64,000 nucleotides of DNA from an uncultured Pirellulaceae bacterium (GCA_938083195.1 CALKCK010000004.1:1-64000), one strand, 5' to 3'; positions 1 to 10,176 are shown, counted from the first letter of the stretch. The notes: a model not told the origin generated them from the sequence alone. Translations and numbers: made by a program.

Positions 1-179
1 TGATACAAAAACATCGTCGCGCTTTTGTGAACCGCATGAACGTCGACTCCTCGAATTTGAGTCGATGTAGATGGATCAGACAGCGGAGGTAAAATTGCAG
101 GCATGTTTCGCTCACGTTCGGCCGAGAAAGACTCAGCTGAATTGAGCAGTTTTTGGATTTTCCAACAATACTGATTGGT

Positions 180-1271
180 TTAAACGTTGAATAGGAAGTG
201 GCAAATATCACCATCCTGTACGACGTAATTTTTTCCTTCGACCCTTAATTTACCATTTTGTCGAATGGCGACTTCCGTTTTGTGAGTTTCGAGATCGTCG
301 AGGGAATAGACTTCTACGCGAATAAAGCCACGTTCGAAATCGGTATGGATGACTCCAGCTGCTTGGGGTCCGGTAAAGCCCTTGTGGATGGTCCACGCAC
401 GCACTTCTTTTTCACCGGCGGTGAAATAGCTCTGTAGGCCAAGTGTGCGGTAGGTTTCTCGGGCAACATTATCAAGTGCTGGTTCTTGTAGACCAACTGC
501 TTCCAGCATTTCAGACCGGTCTTCGGTTTCTAGTTCTGCAATTTCTGCTTCGATTTTTGCACAAACGATTGCCAATCCGGCGTTTACTTTTTCCGCATAC
601 TCTCGAACTTTTTGGACGAGCGGTGATTGACCTTCTAGATCATCTTCGGCGACGTTGGCGATGTACAAGATGGGTTTTGCGGTTAGCAACCCGTAGGCTT
701 TAATTGACATTGCTTCCGGGTCTGGCAAGGAAAGGCTGCGCAGTGGATTTTCTGTTTCGAGGTGTGTCAGGCACTTTTCGATGGCGCTAAGTAATTGTTT
801 GGCTTCCTTATCACCGGATCTCGCATTTCTCGCTGCTTTCGATTCGGCATTTTGAAGTGTCTCGATATCCGCAAGCATCAACTCCATTTCAATGGTTTCG
901 ATGTCCGCCAAAGGGTCAACGGTTCCACTGACGTGGATTACGTCGTCATCTTCAAAGCAACGAACGACTTGGAGGATTGCGTCTACCTGCCGGATGTGGC
1001 TGAGGAATTTATTGCCTAGTCCCTCTCCCTCGCTGGCACCTTTGACGATCCCCGCAATGTCGACAAGCTTGAGGGTCGCCGGTATGACCTTTTGAGGCGT
1101 AATGTAGGTTGTGATTTTTTCCAGCCGGGCATCTGGAACGCTTACCATCCCCTCGTTCGGTTCAATCGTACAGAAGGGGTAGTTTTCACTCGCCGCTGCT
1201 TTGGAGAGAGTGAGGGCGTTAAATAACGTGCTTTTTCCTACGTTGGGTAATCCAACAATTCCGGCTTCCAT
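180..1271 (-). CDS. ychF: YchF/Obg-family P-loop NTPase (redox-regulated ATPase)
   Basis: Cytosolic translation-associated P-loop NTPase. The 363 aa match the usual YchF length. The Walker A loop GLPNVGKST is at residues 7-15, the conserved YPFCTIEPN block at about 31-39 and the G3 motif DIAG at 71-74. The fourth nucleotide motif reads NVAE instead of NKxD, which is the family hallmark linked to ATP preference over GTP. The C-terminal 90 residues form a TGS-type domain ([19 protein letters not shown]). The start is the ATG at 1271, which begins the usual short N-terminus before the P-loop. It appears monocistronic, with about 180 bases of featureless sequence downstream. Family assignment is very secure; the biological role is only loosely defined in any organism. 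Confidence 0.97.
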   Translation of the reverse strand: MEAGIVGLPNVGKSTLFNALTLSKAAASENYPFCTIEPNEGMVSVPDARLEKITTYITPQKVIPATLKLVDIAGIVKGASEGEGLGNKFLSHIRQVDAILQVVRCFEDDDVIHVSGTVDPLADIETIEMELMLADIETLQNAESKAARNARSGDKEAKQLLSAIEKCLTHLETENPLRSLSLPDPEAMSIKAYGLLTAKPILYIANVAEDDLEGQSPLVQKVREYAEKVNAGLAIVCAKIEAEIAELETEDRSEMLEAVGLQEPALDNVARETYRTLGLQSYFTAGEKEVRAWTIHKGFTGPQAAGVIHTDFERGFIRVEVYSLDDLETHKTEVAIRQNGKLRVEGKNYVVQDGDICHFLFNV

Positions 1272-1535
1272 GGACCGATCTACCTAAAAATATGCGTGCT
1301 AACAAAGTGTAAATGAAATCGCGGTGAATCGTGGAGAACCCGAACCCAGTCGAAATCGACCTTAGAGTTTTTGAGGGGACGAAATCACCTGCTATTAAGC
1401 CGTCTATGGTACCTGCAATTCAAATTTTGCACCACGCCCGATCTTGTTTTGGCGGACGGGAATTTTCAGTTGCAAACGGAGAGGGCAATGCCCCCCAAAG
1501 GCCGTCCCGTTGACCAGCCTTTCCGCCCACTAAAA
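1272..1535. other. Intergenic region, no gene recognised
   Basis: 264 bases upstream of ychF and downstream of the BrkB-type gene. Short rightward frames here (about 60 codons) have arginine- and proline-rich translations without domain features. It presumably carries the ychF promoter. I see no hairpin followed by a T run. Confidence 0.4.
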
Positions 1536-2432
1536 TTAAGGAGCATTTTTAGAGGCTATTTCTGAGTGGCCGGTCTGTTCCGGTTTTAATAAATTACTTC
1601 GGGAGCCAAAAGTATCCGCCCAGGCGTGGCTGAATGAGGCCCCAAAAAAGACCATCAAACCGGTGATGTAGACCCAGATTAAAATGACCACGAGTGATCC
1701 CATTGCTCCATAGACCTCACTCGTAGTCGAAAATTTGAGATAGAAACCAATCAGGTAGCGACTGCCGGCGATCAGGCACGCCGTCAGAATACCGGCTGGC
1801 CAAACGTCTTTCCAATGGATTTTTGTGGCAGGGAAAAACCAAAACATAAGTGTAAATACCAAAGGCATTAGTAGAAATGAAAGGCTGCGGTCAATGAGGC
1901 TCAACCAAGTGACTAGCTGTGGGTAGCCTTCTACCATCGTACTGATGTAAGCCATAATCGAGTCGGTAATCAACGCTCCGATGAGCATGATTCCAACCAG
2001 CAGAACCATGCCAACGCCAATCAATCGTTTCCGGATAGTAAACAGGAGCCCTTCGAGGCCTTGGTAGGAAACTCCCCAGATGCGATTAAATGTGTCATAG
2101 AGCTGGGTAAATACTCCAGAAGCAGCGAAGACCAGAACGCACACACTAATCGTACCTGCTACGATGCCGGATCTTGGTTGGGAGGCTCGTTGAATCAAAC
2201 CCTTTACTGTTTCCGCAATGTCGGGCGTCGCCATCAGTTCTACTTGTCGAACGATTTCATTTTCGATCACGGAGTCCTCGTAAATGTAGCCTGCAATTGC
2301 AATGGCCATCATCAAGCAAGGCGCAAGGGAAAGCATAGTGTAGTAAGACAACGCCGCCGCCATTCGGGATGCATTCGATTCTCTCCAAATCGAAAACGTC
2401 ATCTTAATTAGTTGCCAGATTCGCTTAAGCAT
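1536..2432 (-). CDS. YihY/BrkB-family inner-membrane protein
   Basis: 298-residue integral membrane protein of the YihY/virulence factor BrkB family (once mis-named ribonuclease BN). After a short amphipathic N-terminus the family block MAAALSYYTMLSLAP is seen at about residues 24-38, followed by about six hydrophobic segments, including a glycine-rich one near residues 150-165, and the typical C-terminal stretch GAMGSLVVILIWVYITGLMV. The tail is cytoplasmic and polar. The molecular function of the family is unresolved; transport or envelope roles are proposed. It stands alone on the minus strand, downstream of hutF with about 155 bases between, so co-transcription with hut is possible but not indicated. 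Confidence 0.9.
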   Translation of the reverse strand: MLKRIWQLIKMTFSIWRESNASRMAAALSYYTMLSLAPCLMMAIAIAGYIYEDSVIENEIVRQVELMATPDIAETVKGLIQRASQPRSGIVAGTISVCVLVFAASGVFTQLYDTFNRIWGVSYQGLEGLLFTIRKRLIGVGMVLLVGIMLIGALITDSIMAYISTMVEGYPQLVTWLSLIDRSLSFLLMPLVFTLMFWFFPATKIHWKDVWPAGILTACLIAGSRYLIGFYLKFSTTSEVYGAMGSLVVILIWVYITGLMVFFGASFSHAWADTFGSRSNLLKPEQTGHSEIASKNAP

Positions 2433-2587
2433 ATTGTGGTACAGAGGACTTGCATTGCGGGGTGGTCGCTCATTGTAGCAACTCCTGTTGGGAACCCAAC
2501 TTGTAATCAGGATTGGGCCTGAAAAATATTGCCCGTCGTTTTCGATGCCGACACAAAGTATTTCCCGCGTTGAATTTGGGATTTGGA

Positions 2588-3994
2588 TTAGGATCCTTGG
2601 AAGTACGTTTGATTGAGTCGGTTAAAGGCGATTTTTGAGCAACGCAGTTGTTCAGTGAGTTTGTTTTGTTCAATCCACTTACCTCCGAGCATGCGTTGTT
2701 GGATTGGGCATCCTGCGTTGAGAAAGATGAACCGATCGAGAATCCGATCCTTCGATGCGTTGGAGATCGCGGGATGGTCTGAGGCTAAAATTAAAAGATC
2801 GGCTCGGTAGCCCACCGCGAGTTTTCCTGTTTTGATGCCAATCGCTTGCCCTCCACTGAGTGCACATTCCGAGTAGAGTTTTCTGCCGGTCGAAAGTTCG
2901 GGGGTTCCAAGCACAGCGCGTTGCCCACCGATCAGTCGCTGTCCATATTCGAGCCAACGTAATTCTTCTCTTAAATTAATTGAGCAATGACTATCGCTTC
3001 CGATTGAAATTCGCCCTCCAGAACCTAGAAATTGAGAGGCTGGGAAAACTCCGTCACCAAGATTGGCTTCAGTTGTCGGGCAAAGCCCGGCAACCGCACC
3101 TGAGTTTGAAAGACCTATGATTTCGTCGGAATTCATATGGGTCGCGTGAATTACACACCAGGACTCATCGATTGGAAATGAATCAAGTAGGAACTGAATG
3201 GGACGCTTGCCAGTTGCCGCTAAGCAGTCTTCGACTTCGAGCTGCTGTTCCGCAGCGTGGATGTGAATGTTGGAGTTTGCTAGGTGGCTTTGGCGGTAAT
3301 GGAGTGTTTCGTTTACGGCGTCCGAGCTAACCGCTCTAAGTGAGTGGAATGCCAGCCCAAGAGAAGCGTCTGGGTTACCCTTGATTTTTTCGTTACAGTT
3401 GTCAACCAATTTGAAATAGTCGTCCAAAGAAAGGGCGAACCGACGTTGGCCGTGGTTCGTTTCATTGGTGTTGAATCCACTTCGCTGATAGAGCACGGGT
3501 AACAAGCAGATTCCGATTCCGACGTCTCTCGCGGCACGCAATACCGCATCGGCCATTTCCGTGGCGTTCGCGTAAGCTTTTCCAGATGGACTATTGTGCA
3601 AATAATGAAATTCGCCAACCCAGCTATAGCCTGCTTCAATCATTTCCAAGTACAGTTGGCGGGCAATGACGTAGGCATCTTCGGGGGTCAGATCTGAGAC
3701 AAATTTGTACATCAGATCGCGCCACGTCCAAAAGCTATCCTGTGATTCAGTACGGTATTCGCTCATTCCAGCAAAGCCGCGTTGAAACGCATGGCTATGG
3801 GTGTTTACGATTGCAGGAATTGCAATTCCATCGATTGATTTGGTTGACTCGTTGGAGGGCAGATCATAATCAATTTGGGTGATGATTCCGTTAGTAATGG
3901 AAAAGCGTACATTGTCTTTCCACTCCTCTGTGCCGGGGCTCGTCTCAACCAATGCCGACTCAATTTCAAATTCAGTTTCAGTCTGCTGGTTCAA
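2588..3994 (-). CDS. hutF: Formimidoylglutamate deiminase HutF
   Basis: Zn-dependent amidohydrolase that converts N-formimidoyl-L-glutamate to N-formyl-L-glutamate and ammonia in the five-step histidine degradation route. The 468-residue sequence has the metal-binding HxH at H66/H68 (NTHSHAFQRGFAG), the block HIHAAEQ, a later VIHATHM and the terminal metal/active-site block GSDSHCSINLREELR. NTHSHAFQRG is typical of HutF rather than the related guanine deaminase. The start is a TTG overlapping the hutI stop codon in the sequence TTGA, so the two genes are translationally coupled, hutI first; there is no in-frame ATG near the start. The route then needs an N-formylglutamate deformylase (HutG), which is not in this window. 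Confidence 0.94.
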   Translation of the reverse strand: MNQQTETEFEIESALVETSPGTEEWKDNVRFSITNGIITQIDYDLPSNESTKSIDGIAIPAIVNTHSHAFQRGFAGMSEYRTESQDSFWTWRDLMYKFVSDLTPEDAYVIARQLYLEMIEAGYSWVGEFHYLHNSPSGKAYANATEMADAVLRAARDVGIGICLLPVLYQRSGFNTNETNHGQRRFALSLDDYFKLVDNCNEKIKGNPDASLGLAFHSLRAVSSDAVNETLHYRQSHLANSNIHIHAAEQQLEVEDCLAATGKRPIQFLLDSFPIDESWCVIHATHMNSDEIIGLSNSGAVAGLCPTTEANLGDGVFPASQFLGSGGRISIGSDSHCSINLREELRWLEYGQRLIGGQRAVLGTPELSTGRKLYSECALSGGQAIGIKTGKLAVGYRADLLILASDHPAISNASKDRILDRFIFLNAGCPIQQRMLGGKWIEQNKLTEQLRCSKIAFNRLNQTYFQGS

Positions 3995-5340
3995 AATTGC
4001 GTCCTCTTTCCAAGCTTGTAAACGCCGGCAGAAGGATTGCCACCAATACCGTAAACGATTTCAGCTGGCGAGTTTACATTCCAAGTGGCGAAATCCGCTT
4101 GTTTGTTTTTTTCGATGGAGCCAATGCTTTGGTCCAATTTAAGGGCTTTGGCGGCATTAATTGTCATTCCCGCAATCGCCTCGCTAGGTGTTAGCCCAAA
4201 GAGATTGCAGGCCATGTTGCCCATCAACAGGAGCGACAGAACGGGCGAGCTGCCAGGGTTTGAGTCAGTCGCGATTGCGATGGAAACCTGGTTGTCTCGC
4301 AATGCTGCGATCGGTGGTTTTTGTTTTTCATTTAAACAATAAAAAGCTCCCGGCAGCAAGGTTGCGACCGTGCCTTGTCTGCTGAGTGTCGCACAATCGT
4401 CCGCGCTTAAATATTCAAGGTGGTCGGCTGATATCGCACCCATGTTTGCCGCGAGTGCGGCAGCGCCCGTGTGTGACAACTGTTCCGCGTGTACTTTAAT
4501 ATTTAAGCCTTGCTGCTGCGCACACTCAAACACACGTTTGGTTTGAGTAAGGTCAAAAGCGATCGTCTCGCAGAACGCGTCCACCGAACTGCAGAGTCCG
4601 GCTGATTGTGGGATGATCGTGTCGCAAACGTGTTGGATGAAAGCGTCCGGATTTCCTTTAAACTCAGGAGCGACCGCATGGGCGGCTAATAAGGTCGCCT
4701 CCACGGAGACTGGGAATTCTAAACCTAGTCGATTGGCGACCCGTAACATCTTTAATTCAGAATCTAAATTCAATCCATAACCAGATTTGATTTCAACCGT
4801 CGTCACGCCCTCGGATAAAAGAAATTTGATTCGCTCTGCGGCAGTTTGGAATAATTCTTCTTCAGATGCTGCTCGCGTTGCCGAGACCGTCGAAAGAATT
4901 CCACCGCCTTGTTTGGCGATTTCTTCGTAGCTGTAACCATTTAATCTTTGCTCCCATTCTGCAGTCCGGTTGCCACCAAAAACCAAATGAGAATGACAGT
5001 CGATCAATCCCGGAGTTAGAAGCTTTCCCTCTCCGTTGACGGTTTGTGCAAAGGTGAGTTCATTGCGATCAAGTTCCTGCTCGAGCGCGAACCACTTGAT
5101 CTTGCCGCCAGAGACTCCAATCGCGGTCCCGTGTAGCATTCCGTAATTTAAATTGTCGGTTGAGTCGCAGAGCGGTGTATCGGAAAGTTCACACCTGATA
5201 CTTGCTGAATTGGGAGCCATCGATGCGATATTGAATCCGCGAAATATCACTTCGTTACCGGAAATACTATTCATCAAGGATCCAGAATTATTATTGGTGC
5301 CAGGTGGGAGGCTGTGAACTACGGGAAATGAAATTCGCAT
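3991..5340 (-). CDS. hutI: Imidazolonepropionase HutI
   Basis: Hydrolyses 4-imidazolone-5-propionate to formimidoylglutamate, the third step of histidine degradation. Amidohydrolase fold: HxH at H116/H118 (LIDCHSHLVFGGNR), KSGYGLNLDSELKML, the metal histidine in VHAEQLSHTG, and ATDSNPGSSP near the C-terminus. At 449 residues it is longer than the usual 405-420; an internal ATG at 5274 (residue 23, with GGA about nine bases upstream) would give 427 aa and may be the true start. It overlaps hutF by four bases. It is divergent from hutU across an intergenic stretch that must hold both promoters. Identity is secure; only the start is uncertain. Confidence 0.95.
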   Translation of the reverse strand: MRISFPVVHSLPPGTNNNSGSLMNSISGNEVIFRGFNIASMAPNSASIRCELSDTPLCDSTDNLNYGMLHGTAIGVSGGKIKWFALEQELDRNELTFAQTVNGEGKLLTPGLIDCHSHLVFGGNRTAEWEQRLNGYSYEEIAKQGGGILSTVSATRAASEEELFQTAAERIKFLLSEGVTTVEIKSGYGLNLDSELKMLRVANRLGLEFPVSVEATLLAAHAVAPEFKGNPDAFIQHVCDTIIPQSAGLCSSVDAFCETIAFDLTQTKRVFECAQQQGLNIKVHAEQLSHTGAAALAANMGAISADHLEYLSADDCATLSRQGTVATLLPGAFYCLNEKQKPPIAALRDNQVSIAIATDSNPGSSPVLSLLLMGNMACNLFGLTPSEAIAGMTINAAKALKLDQSIGSIEKNKQADFATWNVNSPAEIVYGIGGNPSAGVYKLGKRTQF

Positions 5341-5456
5341 TTGGTTATTGAATTGTTCTACACACTAAACAATATCGAACCATGTTTGATTGTTGAAACA
5401 CTTGGGGGCTGTTGTCCACTTGGTGAACAGGCAGTGTAGTCAATTGGTAGGCCGAG

Positions 5457-5486
5457 TTGGCGAGGGGCTGTCAAAATCACTATAAA
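5457..5486 (+). promoter_or_regulatory. Possible sigma70-type promoter for hutUH
   Basis: In the divergent hutI/hutU spacer, TTGGCG (5457-5462) and TATAAA (5481-5486) are separated by 18 bases, which would put the transcript start about 40 bases before the hutU ATG. Nearby are two imperfect inverted repeats: TGTTT/AAACA at 5384-5401, and CTGTT/AACAG a little over 20 bases further on. Either could bind a repressor, but neither clearly matches the HutC consensus. Inference only. Confidence 0.3.
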
Positions 5487-5533
5487 TGCAATGAAATTAA
5501 ATCATTGCGTCCAAGTTGTTGGGATTGATAGGT

Positions 5534-7195
5534 ATGGAAACGAAGAGTCGAGCGGTTCAGGCTCCAGTGGGATCCACCATTAGTTGTAAGCATTGGCTTG
5601 CCGAGGCTCCCCTGCGAATGTTAATGAATAATCTCGATCCGAATGTTGCTGAGAATCCAGACGAGTTGGTCGTTTACGGTGGGATTGGAAAAGCGGCGCG
5701 TAATTGGGAGTGTTTCGACGAAATCGTGAATGCCCTACGGGATTTGGAGCGAGATGAAACGTTATTGGTGCAATCCGGTAAGCCCGTAGGCGTGTTTCGT
5801 ACGCACGAGGATGCGCCGCGCGTTCTCATCGCCAACAGCAATCTCGTCCCGCATTGGGCTAACTGGGAGCACTTTCACGAGCTCGATAAAGCTGGGTTGA
5901 TGATGTACGGTCAGATGACCGCCGGATCTTGGATTTACATTGGTAGCCAAGGGATTGTTCAGGGAACCTACGAGACGTTTGTTTCGATGGGGAAGGTGCA
6001 TTTTAATGGAGACCTATCGGGTAAGTGGATTTTGACATCTGGGCTTGGTGGGATGGGAGGTGCTCAGACATTAGCTGCAACGATGGCAGGGGCTTCGATT
6101 CTGGCGATTGAGTGTGATGAGTCGCGGATTGATAAACGACTGGCAACCGGCTACGTCGACCACAAAGCTAAAACACTTGATGAAGCATTGGCTTTAATCC
6201 ACCGCTCGATTGAGGATGCAAATCCTGTTTCCGTTGGTCTGCTTGGGAATGCGGCGGAGATTTTACCTGAGATGATTCGCCGTGAAATCGCTCCCGATGC
6301 GGTTACCGATCAGACTTCCGCCCACGATCCTCTTAACGGCTATTTGCCAGCCGGTTGGAGTCTTTCCGAGGCTGCGACGGCAAGGGTTGATAGTCCAGAA
6401 TCAGTGACTTTAGCGGCAAGGCAATCGATGAAAACTCATGTGGAGGCAATGTTAGCCTTCCACCGTCGCGGCATTCCAGTGTTTGATTATGGGAATAATA
6501 TTCGTCAAGTCGCGTTGGAGATGGGGCTGGAGGAAGCTTTTGATTTCCCCGGTTTTGTGCCGGCTTATATTCGTCCGTTGTTTTGCGAGGGCATTGGGCC
6601 ATTTCGGTGGGTCGCTTTGTCCGGTGATCCAGATGATATTTATGCAACCGATCAAAAAGTCAAAGAGCTAATCCCCGATGATCCCCATCTTCATCAATGG
6701 CTGGATATGGCCCGCGAGCGTATTCAGTTTCAAGGCCTACCTTCGAGAATTTGCTGGGTGGGATTGGGAGACCGAGATCGCCTTGGTTTAGCCTTTAATG
6801 AAATGGTGCGTAATGGAGAGGTTTCAGCGCCGATTGTGATTGGAAGAGATCATTTAGATTCAGGGTCAGTGGCAAGCCCAAACCGCGAAACGGAGTCAAT
6901 GAAGGATGGCTCAGATGCCGTTTCAGACTGGCCGTTGTTGAACGCACTTTTAAATACGGCAAGCGGTGCGACGTGGGTTAGTTTGCATCACGGGGGTGGT
7001 GTGGGGATGGGATTTTCCCAGCATTCTGGAACCGTTATCGTTTGTGATGGGACTGAGGATGCCGACCGAAGAATTGCTAGAGTGCTCTTTAACGATCCCG
7101 CAACAGGTGTGATGCGACATGCCGATGCAGGATACCCGGAAGCAATTCAGTGCGCTAAGAATAAAAATTTAAAGTTACCAATGGTCAAGGGCTAG
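5534..7195 (+). CDS. hutU: Urocanate hydratase HutU
   Basis: Converts urocanate to 4-imidazolone-5-propionate using tightly bound NAD+ as electrophile; second step of histidine degradation, cytosolic. About 553 residues from the ATG at 5534, close to the normal 550-560. The nucleotide-binding glycine-rich motif [11 protein letters not shown], the N-terminal block [13 protein letters not shown] and the C-terminal [15 protein letters not shown] are all diagnostic. The frame extends back to a TTG at 5516, but the ATG at 5534 gives the normal N-terminus. It heads the rightward hutUH pair, with hutH 89 bases downstream. Highly conserved, and no missing residues were noticed. Confidence 0.97.
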   Translation: METKSRAVQAPVGSTISCKHWLAEAPLRMLMNNLDPNVAENPDELVVYGGIGKAARNWECFDEIVNALRDLERDETLLVQSGKPVGVFRTHEDAPRVLIANSNLVPHWANWEHFHELDKAGLMMYGQMTAGSWIYIGSQGIVQGTYETFVSMGKVHFNGDLSGKWILTSGLGGMGGAQTLAATMAGASILAIECDESRIDKRLATGYVDHKAKTLDEALALIHRSIEDANPVSVGLLGNAAEILPEMIRREIAPDAVTDQTSAHDPLNGYLPAGWSLSEAATARVDSPESVTLAARQSMKTHVEAMLAFHRRGIPVFDYGNNIRQVALEMGLEEAFDFPGFVPAYIRPLFCEGIGPFRWVALSGDPDDIYATDQKVKELIPDDPHLHQWLDMARERIQFQGLPSRICWVGLGDRDRLGLAFNEMVRNGEVSAPIVIGRDHLDSGSVASPNRETESMKDGSDAVSDWPLLNALLNTASGATWVSLHHGGGVGMGFSQHSGTVIVCDGTEDADRRIARVLFNDPATGVMRHADAGYPEAIQCAKNKNLKLPMVKG

Positions 7196-7284
7196 CCGGC
7201 ACTTTGCTGTCAGTTAGCGGGTGTTTGGGTATTGGAAGCTCAATCCAATTGATATCTGTTCCATTTTTTTGGCGGGATGAACCG

Positions 7285-8817
7285 ATGCAGAAATTTTGTA
7301 TTCAACCGGGGAATCTTTCTCAGGAAATTTTGAGATTGGCTTTTGAAGGGCCGATTGAAATTCAATTGGAATCGCAATGCTGGGATGATGTGAATCGATC
7401 TCATCAAGCTGTTTTGAATCTCCTAGATTCCGGTGAATCGATCTATGGCTTGAACACTGGTTTTGGCCTGCTTGCCCATCAGCGAATACCCGCAGCCGAT
7501 CTTGCTCAACTGCAACTCAATCTGGTTCGTTCTCATTGTGCGGGAGTTGGGGAGTTGCTGGATGACTCGGTGGTTAGGTTAGTAATGTTGCTGAAACTGG
7601 CAAGTCTTGCTCGCGGTTATTCTGGTGTGCGACCAGCAGTAATTGAGTCGTTGATTGGTTGTTTTAATGCCGGAGTATTGCCATGTATACCGTCACAGGG
7701 TTCGGTTGGTGCAAGCGGTGATTTAGCCCCGTTGGCCCACATGAGTCTAGCGCTGTTAGGGGAAGGGACTGTGCGGTTAGAGGGCGTTGTTATGCCGGCA
7801 GCAGAAGCCCTGGATCGGATGGGTATCCCGCCATTGGTGTTAGGCCCCAAGGAGGGATTGGCATTAATTAATGGTACCCAGGTATCAACTTCGCTTGCCC
7901 TTGCTGGTTTATTTGATTGTCAGAAAATTTTCTCTGCAGCGGTTGTGGCGGGTGCAATGTCCATCGATGCGGCGAAGGGAAGTGATACGCCGTTTGATGA
8001 ACGGATTCACGAAATTCGAAACCATCTCGCGCAGAAAGACTGCGCGCGGGCGTACCGTGAATTGCTGATGGATAGTGAAATTCGACAATCGCATCGCGAT
8101 TGCAGTCGAGTCCAAGATCCTTACTCGCTGCGTTGTCAGCCGCAAGTGATGGGCGCCTGCCTTGATTCGATTCGGCACGCGGAGGGGGTGTTGGTCAATG
8201 AAGCGAACGCTGTTTCGGATAATCCGCTTGTTTTTTCCGAAGGAGAAGCGATTTTGTCGGGAGGGAATTTTCATGCACAGCCCGTCGCAATGGTCGCAGA
8301 TATGTTAGCCAATGCGATTGCCGAAATTGGTTCCTTGTCCGAGCGCCGAATCGCATTGTTGATTGACCAGCATTTAAGTGAACTACCGTCATTCCTGACG
8401 AATGACGGTGGTTTAAATTCGGGTTTTATGATCCCGCAGGTGACCGCTGCTGCTTTGACCAGCGAGAATAAACATTTAGCAAGCTCGGTCAGCGTTGATA
8501 GTTTGCCGACCAGCGCCAACCAAGAAGATCATGTTAGTATGGCGACCTATGCTGCAAGACGCCTTGGCCCTATGAATGAGAACGCTGCGAAGATCATTGC
8601 GATTGAGCTACTTGCTGCCTGCCAGGGAATTGAATTCAGATTGCCGTTAAAGACGAGCCCTAAGCTTACCTCTGTTTACCAGCAGCTTAGAGAGGCAGTT
8701 CCGTTTTATGACCAGGATCGTCCTTTTCATGACGATATTAGTTGGGTTTCGCAAAACATGGTGGATGACCGGCGTTTAGGGGACTTGGTTGAGCAAGAAC
8801 TTTGGTACCGCACCTAA
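7285..8817 (+). CDS. hutH: Histidine ammonia-lyase HutH
   Basis: Non-oxidative deamination of L-histidine to urocanate, the entry step of the pathway. The MIO prosthetic group forms autocatalytically from the Ala-Ser-Gly at residues 143-145, seen in GSVGASGDLAPLAH. Other family blocks are YGLNTGFG (54-61), NGTQVSTSLAL, QDPYSLRCQPQVMG and EDHVSMA. The frame runs upstream to a TTG at 7204, but the ATG at 7285 gives MQKFCIQPGNLS with a normal length of 510 aa. It is second in the hutUH unit, so dehydratase and lyase are co-transcribed opposite to hutIF. Identity is near certain. Confidence 0.97.
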   Translation: MQKFCIQPGNLSQEILRLAFEGPIEIQLESQCWDDVNRSHQAVLNLLDSGESIYGLNTGFGLLAHQRIPAADLAQLQLNLVRSHCAGVGELLDDSVVRLVMLLKLASLARGYSGVRPAVIESLIGCFNAGVLPCIPSQGSVGASGDLAPLAHMSLALLGEGTVRLEGVVMPAAEALDRMGIPPLVLGPKEGLALINGTQVSTSLALAGLFDCQKIFSAAVVAGAMSIDAAKGSDTPFDERIHEIRNHLAQKDCARAYRELLMDSEIRQSHRDCSRVQDPYSLRCQPQVMGACLDSIRHAEGVLVNEANAVSDNPLVFSEGEAILSGGNFHAQPVAMVADMLANAIAEIGSLSERRIALLIDQHLSELPSFLTNDGGLNSGFMIPQVTAAALTSENKHLASSVSVDSLPTSANQEDHVSMATYAARRLGPMNENAAKIIAIELLAACQGIEFRLPLKTSPKLTSVYQQLREAVPFYDQDRPFHDDISWVSQNMVDDRRLGDLVEQELWYRT

Positions 8818-8976
8818 TTCATTGGTAAAATGAAAAAAGAAAGGCAACATTCTCATCACTGGAACGAATAGCTAACAGTTTTCCAGATTTTGCTATCTGA
8901 ATTTCGGGTGAATGAATCTTTGGAGAAACGTCAAATAGCGGTTTGAAATGAATGCCCTCTGCCCTTTTTTCGAGTG

Positions 8977-9375
8977 ATGAAAATTCTAAAAGAAGAAATA
9001 TTTTACGAACAGCATCCGTCGATGTTTCGAAACCGTCCCGTCGAGTTTTTGGTCACGTGTTTGCTATGCGTATTCTTGGTTGGATTTGTCATATTTTTTC
9101 TTTGGTGGGTGCAGTGCAAGGGAACAACGTTGACGATCAGTAGCGAACGTACGCGGCTGCGACGGGGGATTTTGTCGAAATCGATTACGGAGGTATGGCA
9201 TCAAGATGTTCGAAACGTGCAGCTCAAGCAGACTCTATTTCAGAGGATGTTGGGAGTTGGCATGATTGGGGTGTCGAGTTCCGGACAGAGTGGAATAGAG
9301 ATTTCTGTTGCCGGTATTCCTGATCCGGAAGTTGTCAAATCACTAATCGATAGCCACCGTCTTCGGAGGGGGTAA
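8977..9375 (+). CDS. Small bacterial PH-domain membrane protein
   Basis: About 132 residues. After a polar N-terminus (ILKEEIFYEQHPSMFRNRP) there is one strongly hydrophobic span (about residues 23-46). A PH-like region follows: TLTISSERTRLRRGILSKSITEVWHQDVRNVQLKQTLFQRMLGVG in broken form, then a GIPDPEVVKSLID tail. This order is typical of single-module bacterial PH (YdbS/YdbT-like) proteins, whose function is unknown and which probably sit at the membrane. GTG (8974) and ATG (8977) are adjacent candidate starts; neither has a clear ribosome-binding site. Convergent with the next gene. Confidence 0.75.
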   Translation: MKILKEEIFYEQHPSMFRNRPVEFLVTCLLCVFLVGFVIFFLWWVQCKGTTLTISSERTRLRRGILSKSITEVWHQDVRNVQLKQTLFQRMLGVGMIGVSSSGQSGIEISVAGIPDPEVVKSLIDSHRLRRG

Positions 9376-9378
9376 TCG

Positions 9379-9407
9379 CTTTCCACGGATTTTCTATTGA
9401 TGGAAAG
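9379..9407. terminator. Possible weak bidirectional terminator hairpin
   Basis: CTTTCCA (9379-9385) pairs with TGGAAAG (9401-9407) between the convergent stop codons of the PH-domain and PHA-system genes. The T run on either side is only three bases, so termination is uncertain. Confidence 0.3.
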
Positions 9408-9408
9408 T

Positions 9409-9720
9409 TTAGGGTTGGCCAACAGCTTCGCGGATTTTTTCGGCGATTTGGCTTTCAATTGCGCCTCGGAAGGGGAGGGCTGCAAATGGGATTGTACCGG
9501 CCACAGTGACGTTGTCTTCGCAAACCGTCATCGTGCCTGAGATACTCATGCCCATTGCTTTGAATGAAAATTCTAGATTGCCATCGTCGTCCCAGGTTTC
9601 TTGAACGTCTGTTACTTCGATAGCCGCACTGTCTCGGATTTGATCTGCAAAACTTCTTAGTTTCGTAACTGCAGTTTGCCGCGGTGCACCATGCGCCACA
9701 GCGACATTAAATTTCGCCAT
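9409..9720 (-). CDS. Polyhydroxyalkanoic acid system family protein
   Basis: 103-residue cytosolic protein resembling the PHA_gran_rgn family: an N-terminal strand MAKFNVAVAHGA, a helix (AVTKLRSFADQI), a WDDDGNLEFSFKAMGMSISG sheet and a terminal amphipathic helix (ESQIAEKIREAVG). The fold suggests a small START/polyketide-cyclase-like or granule-associated module. Family members were named from proximity to PHA synthesis genes elsewhere; none is present here and the molecular role is unknown. The ATG at 9720 is the only sensible start. Confidence 0.72.
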   Translation of the reverse strand: MAKFNVAVAHGAPRQTAVTKLRSFADQIRDSAAIEVTDVQETWDDDGNLEFSFKAMGMSISGTMTVCEDNVTVAGTIPFAALPFRGAIESQIAEKIREAVGQP

Positions 9721-9966
9721 TCGTCTCTCGTTACAATTGTTAGCGGCGGATATGACTTGTTCAACACGCAGGGAACTTGAGTCGTTACCACAGTTTCATT
9801 GAATAAGTCCATGTTTTAACGATTGAACAATGGTTTAGGAAGTGGATGACGGAGTTTCCGTGACTCGCGCGGCACCTGCATAGGTCCAGTTCTCTCGAGT
9901 AAATCGTGGATGCAAGATTCACGCTTTTTATTTTTTCGTCACGCTCGATAGGGTAGGCCAAGGGCA

Positions 9967-10176
9967 CTAATTGTAGGCGTCTTCGGAATCATCGAAGCTC
10001 CGCCGGTCAGCGGGGTGCCAGAGAGGTAAACCTTCTTCTGCCCGCTCTGCGAGCGCGGTTATTTTTTCATTTGAACCTGGAAGGGCGGCGGTGCAGGTGT
10101 ACTCTTCCTCGTCTACATCACTTGGTTCAAAGTCCCATTGTCCGTGTCTGATTGCTTCTAATACCGATTCTGGCAC
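9967..10176 (-). CDS. Small acidic conserved planctomycete protein
   Basis: 69 residues, acidic, no membrane segment. Visible features are an N-terminal helix PESVLEAIRHGQWDFEP, a DVDEEEY acidic turn, a second helix around ITALAERAEEGLPLW, and a final HPADRRSFDDSED tail. I recall similar short proteins in planctomycete genomes but know of no function. The start is GTG at 10176, supported by AAAGGA about eight bases upstream. It is followed by a 246-base gap with no gene seen before the PHA-system gene, so probably transcribed alone. Confidence 0.65.
   Translation of the reverse strand: MPESVLEAIRHGQWDFEPSDVDEEEYTCTAALPGSNEKITALAERAEEGLPLWHPADRRSFDDSEDAYN

Noticed and set aside
1..179. Short inverted repeat CGACTC/GAGTCG at about 44-64
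   Set aside because: Too short and without T run; no gene can be assigned in this segment.
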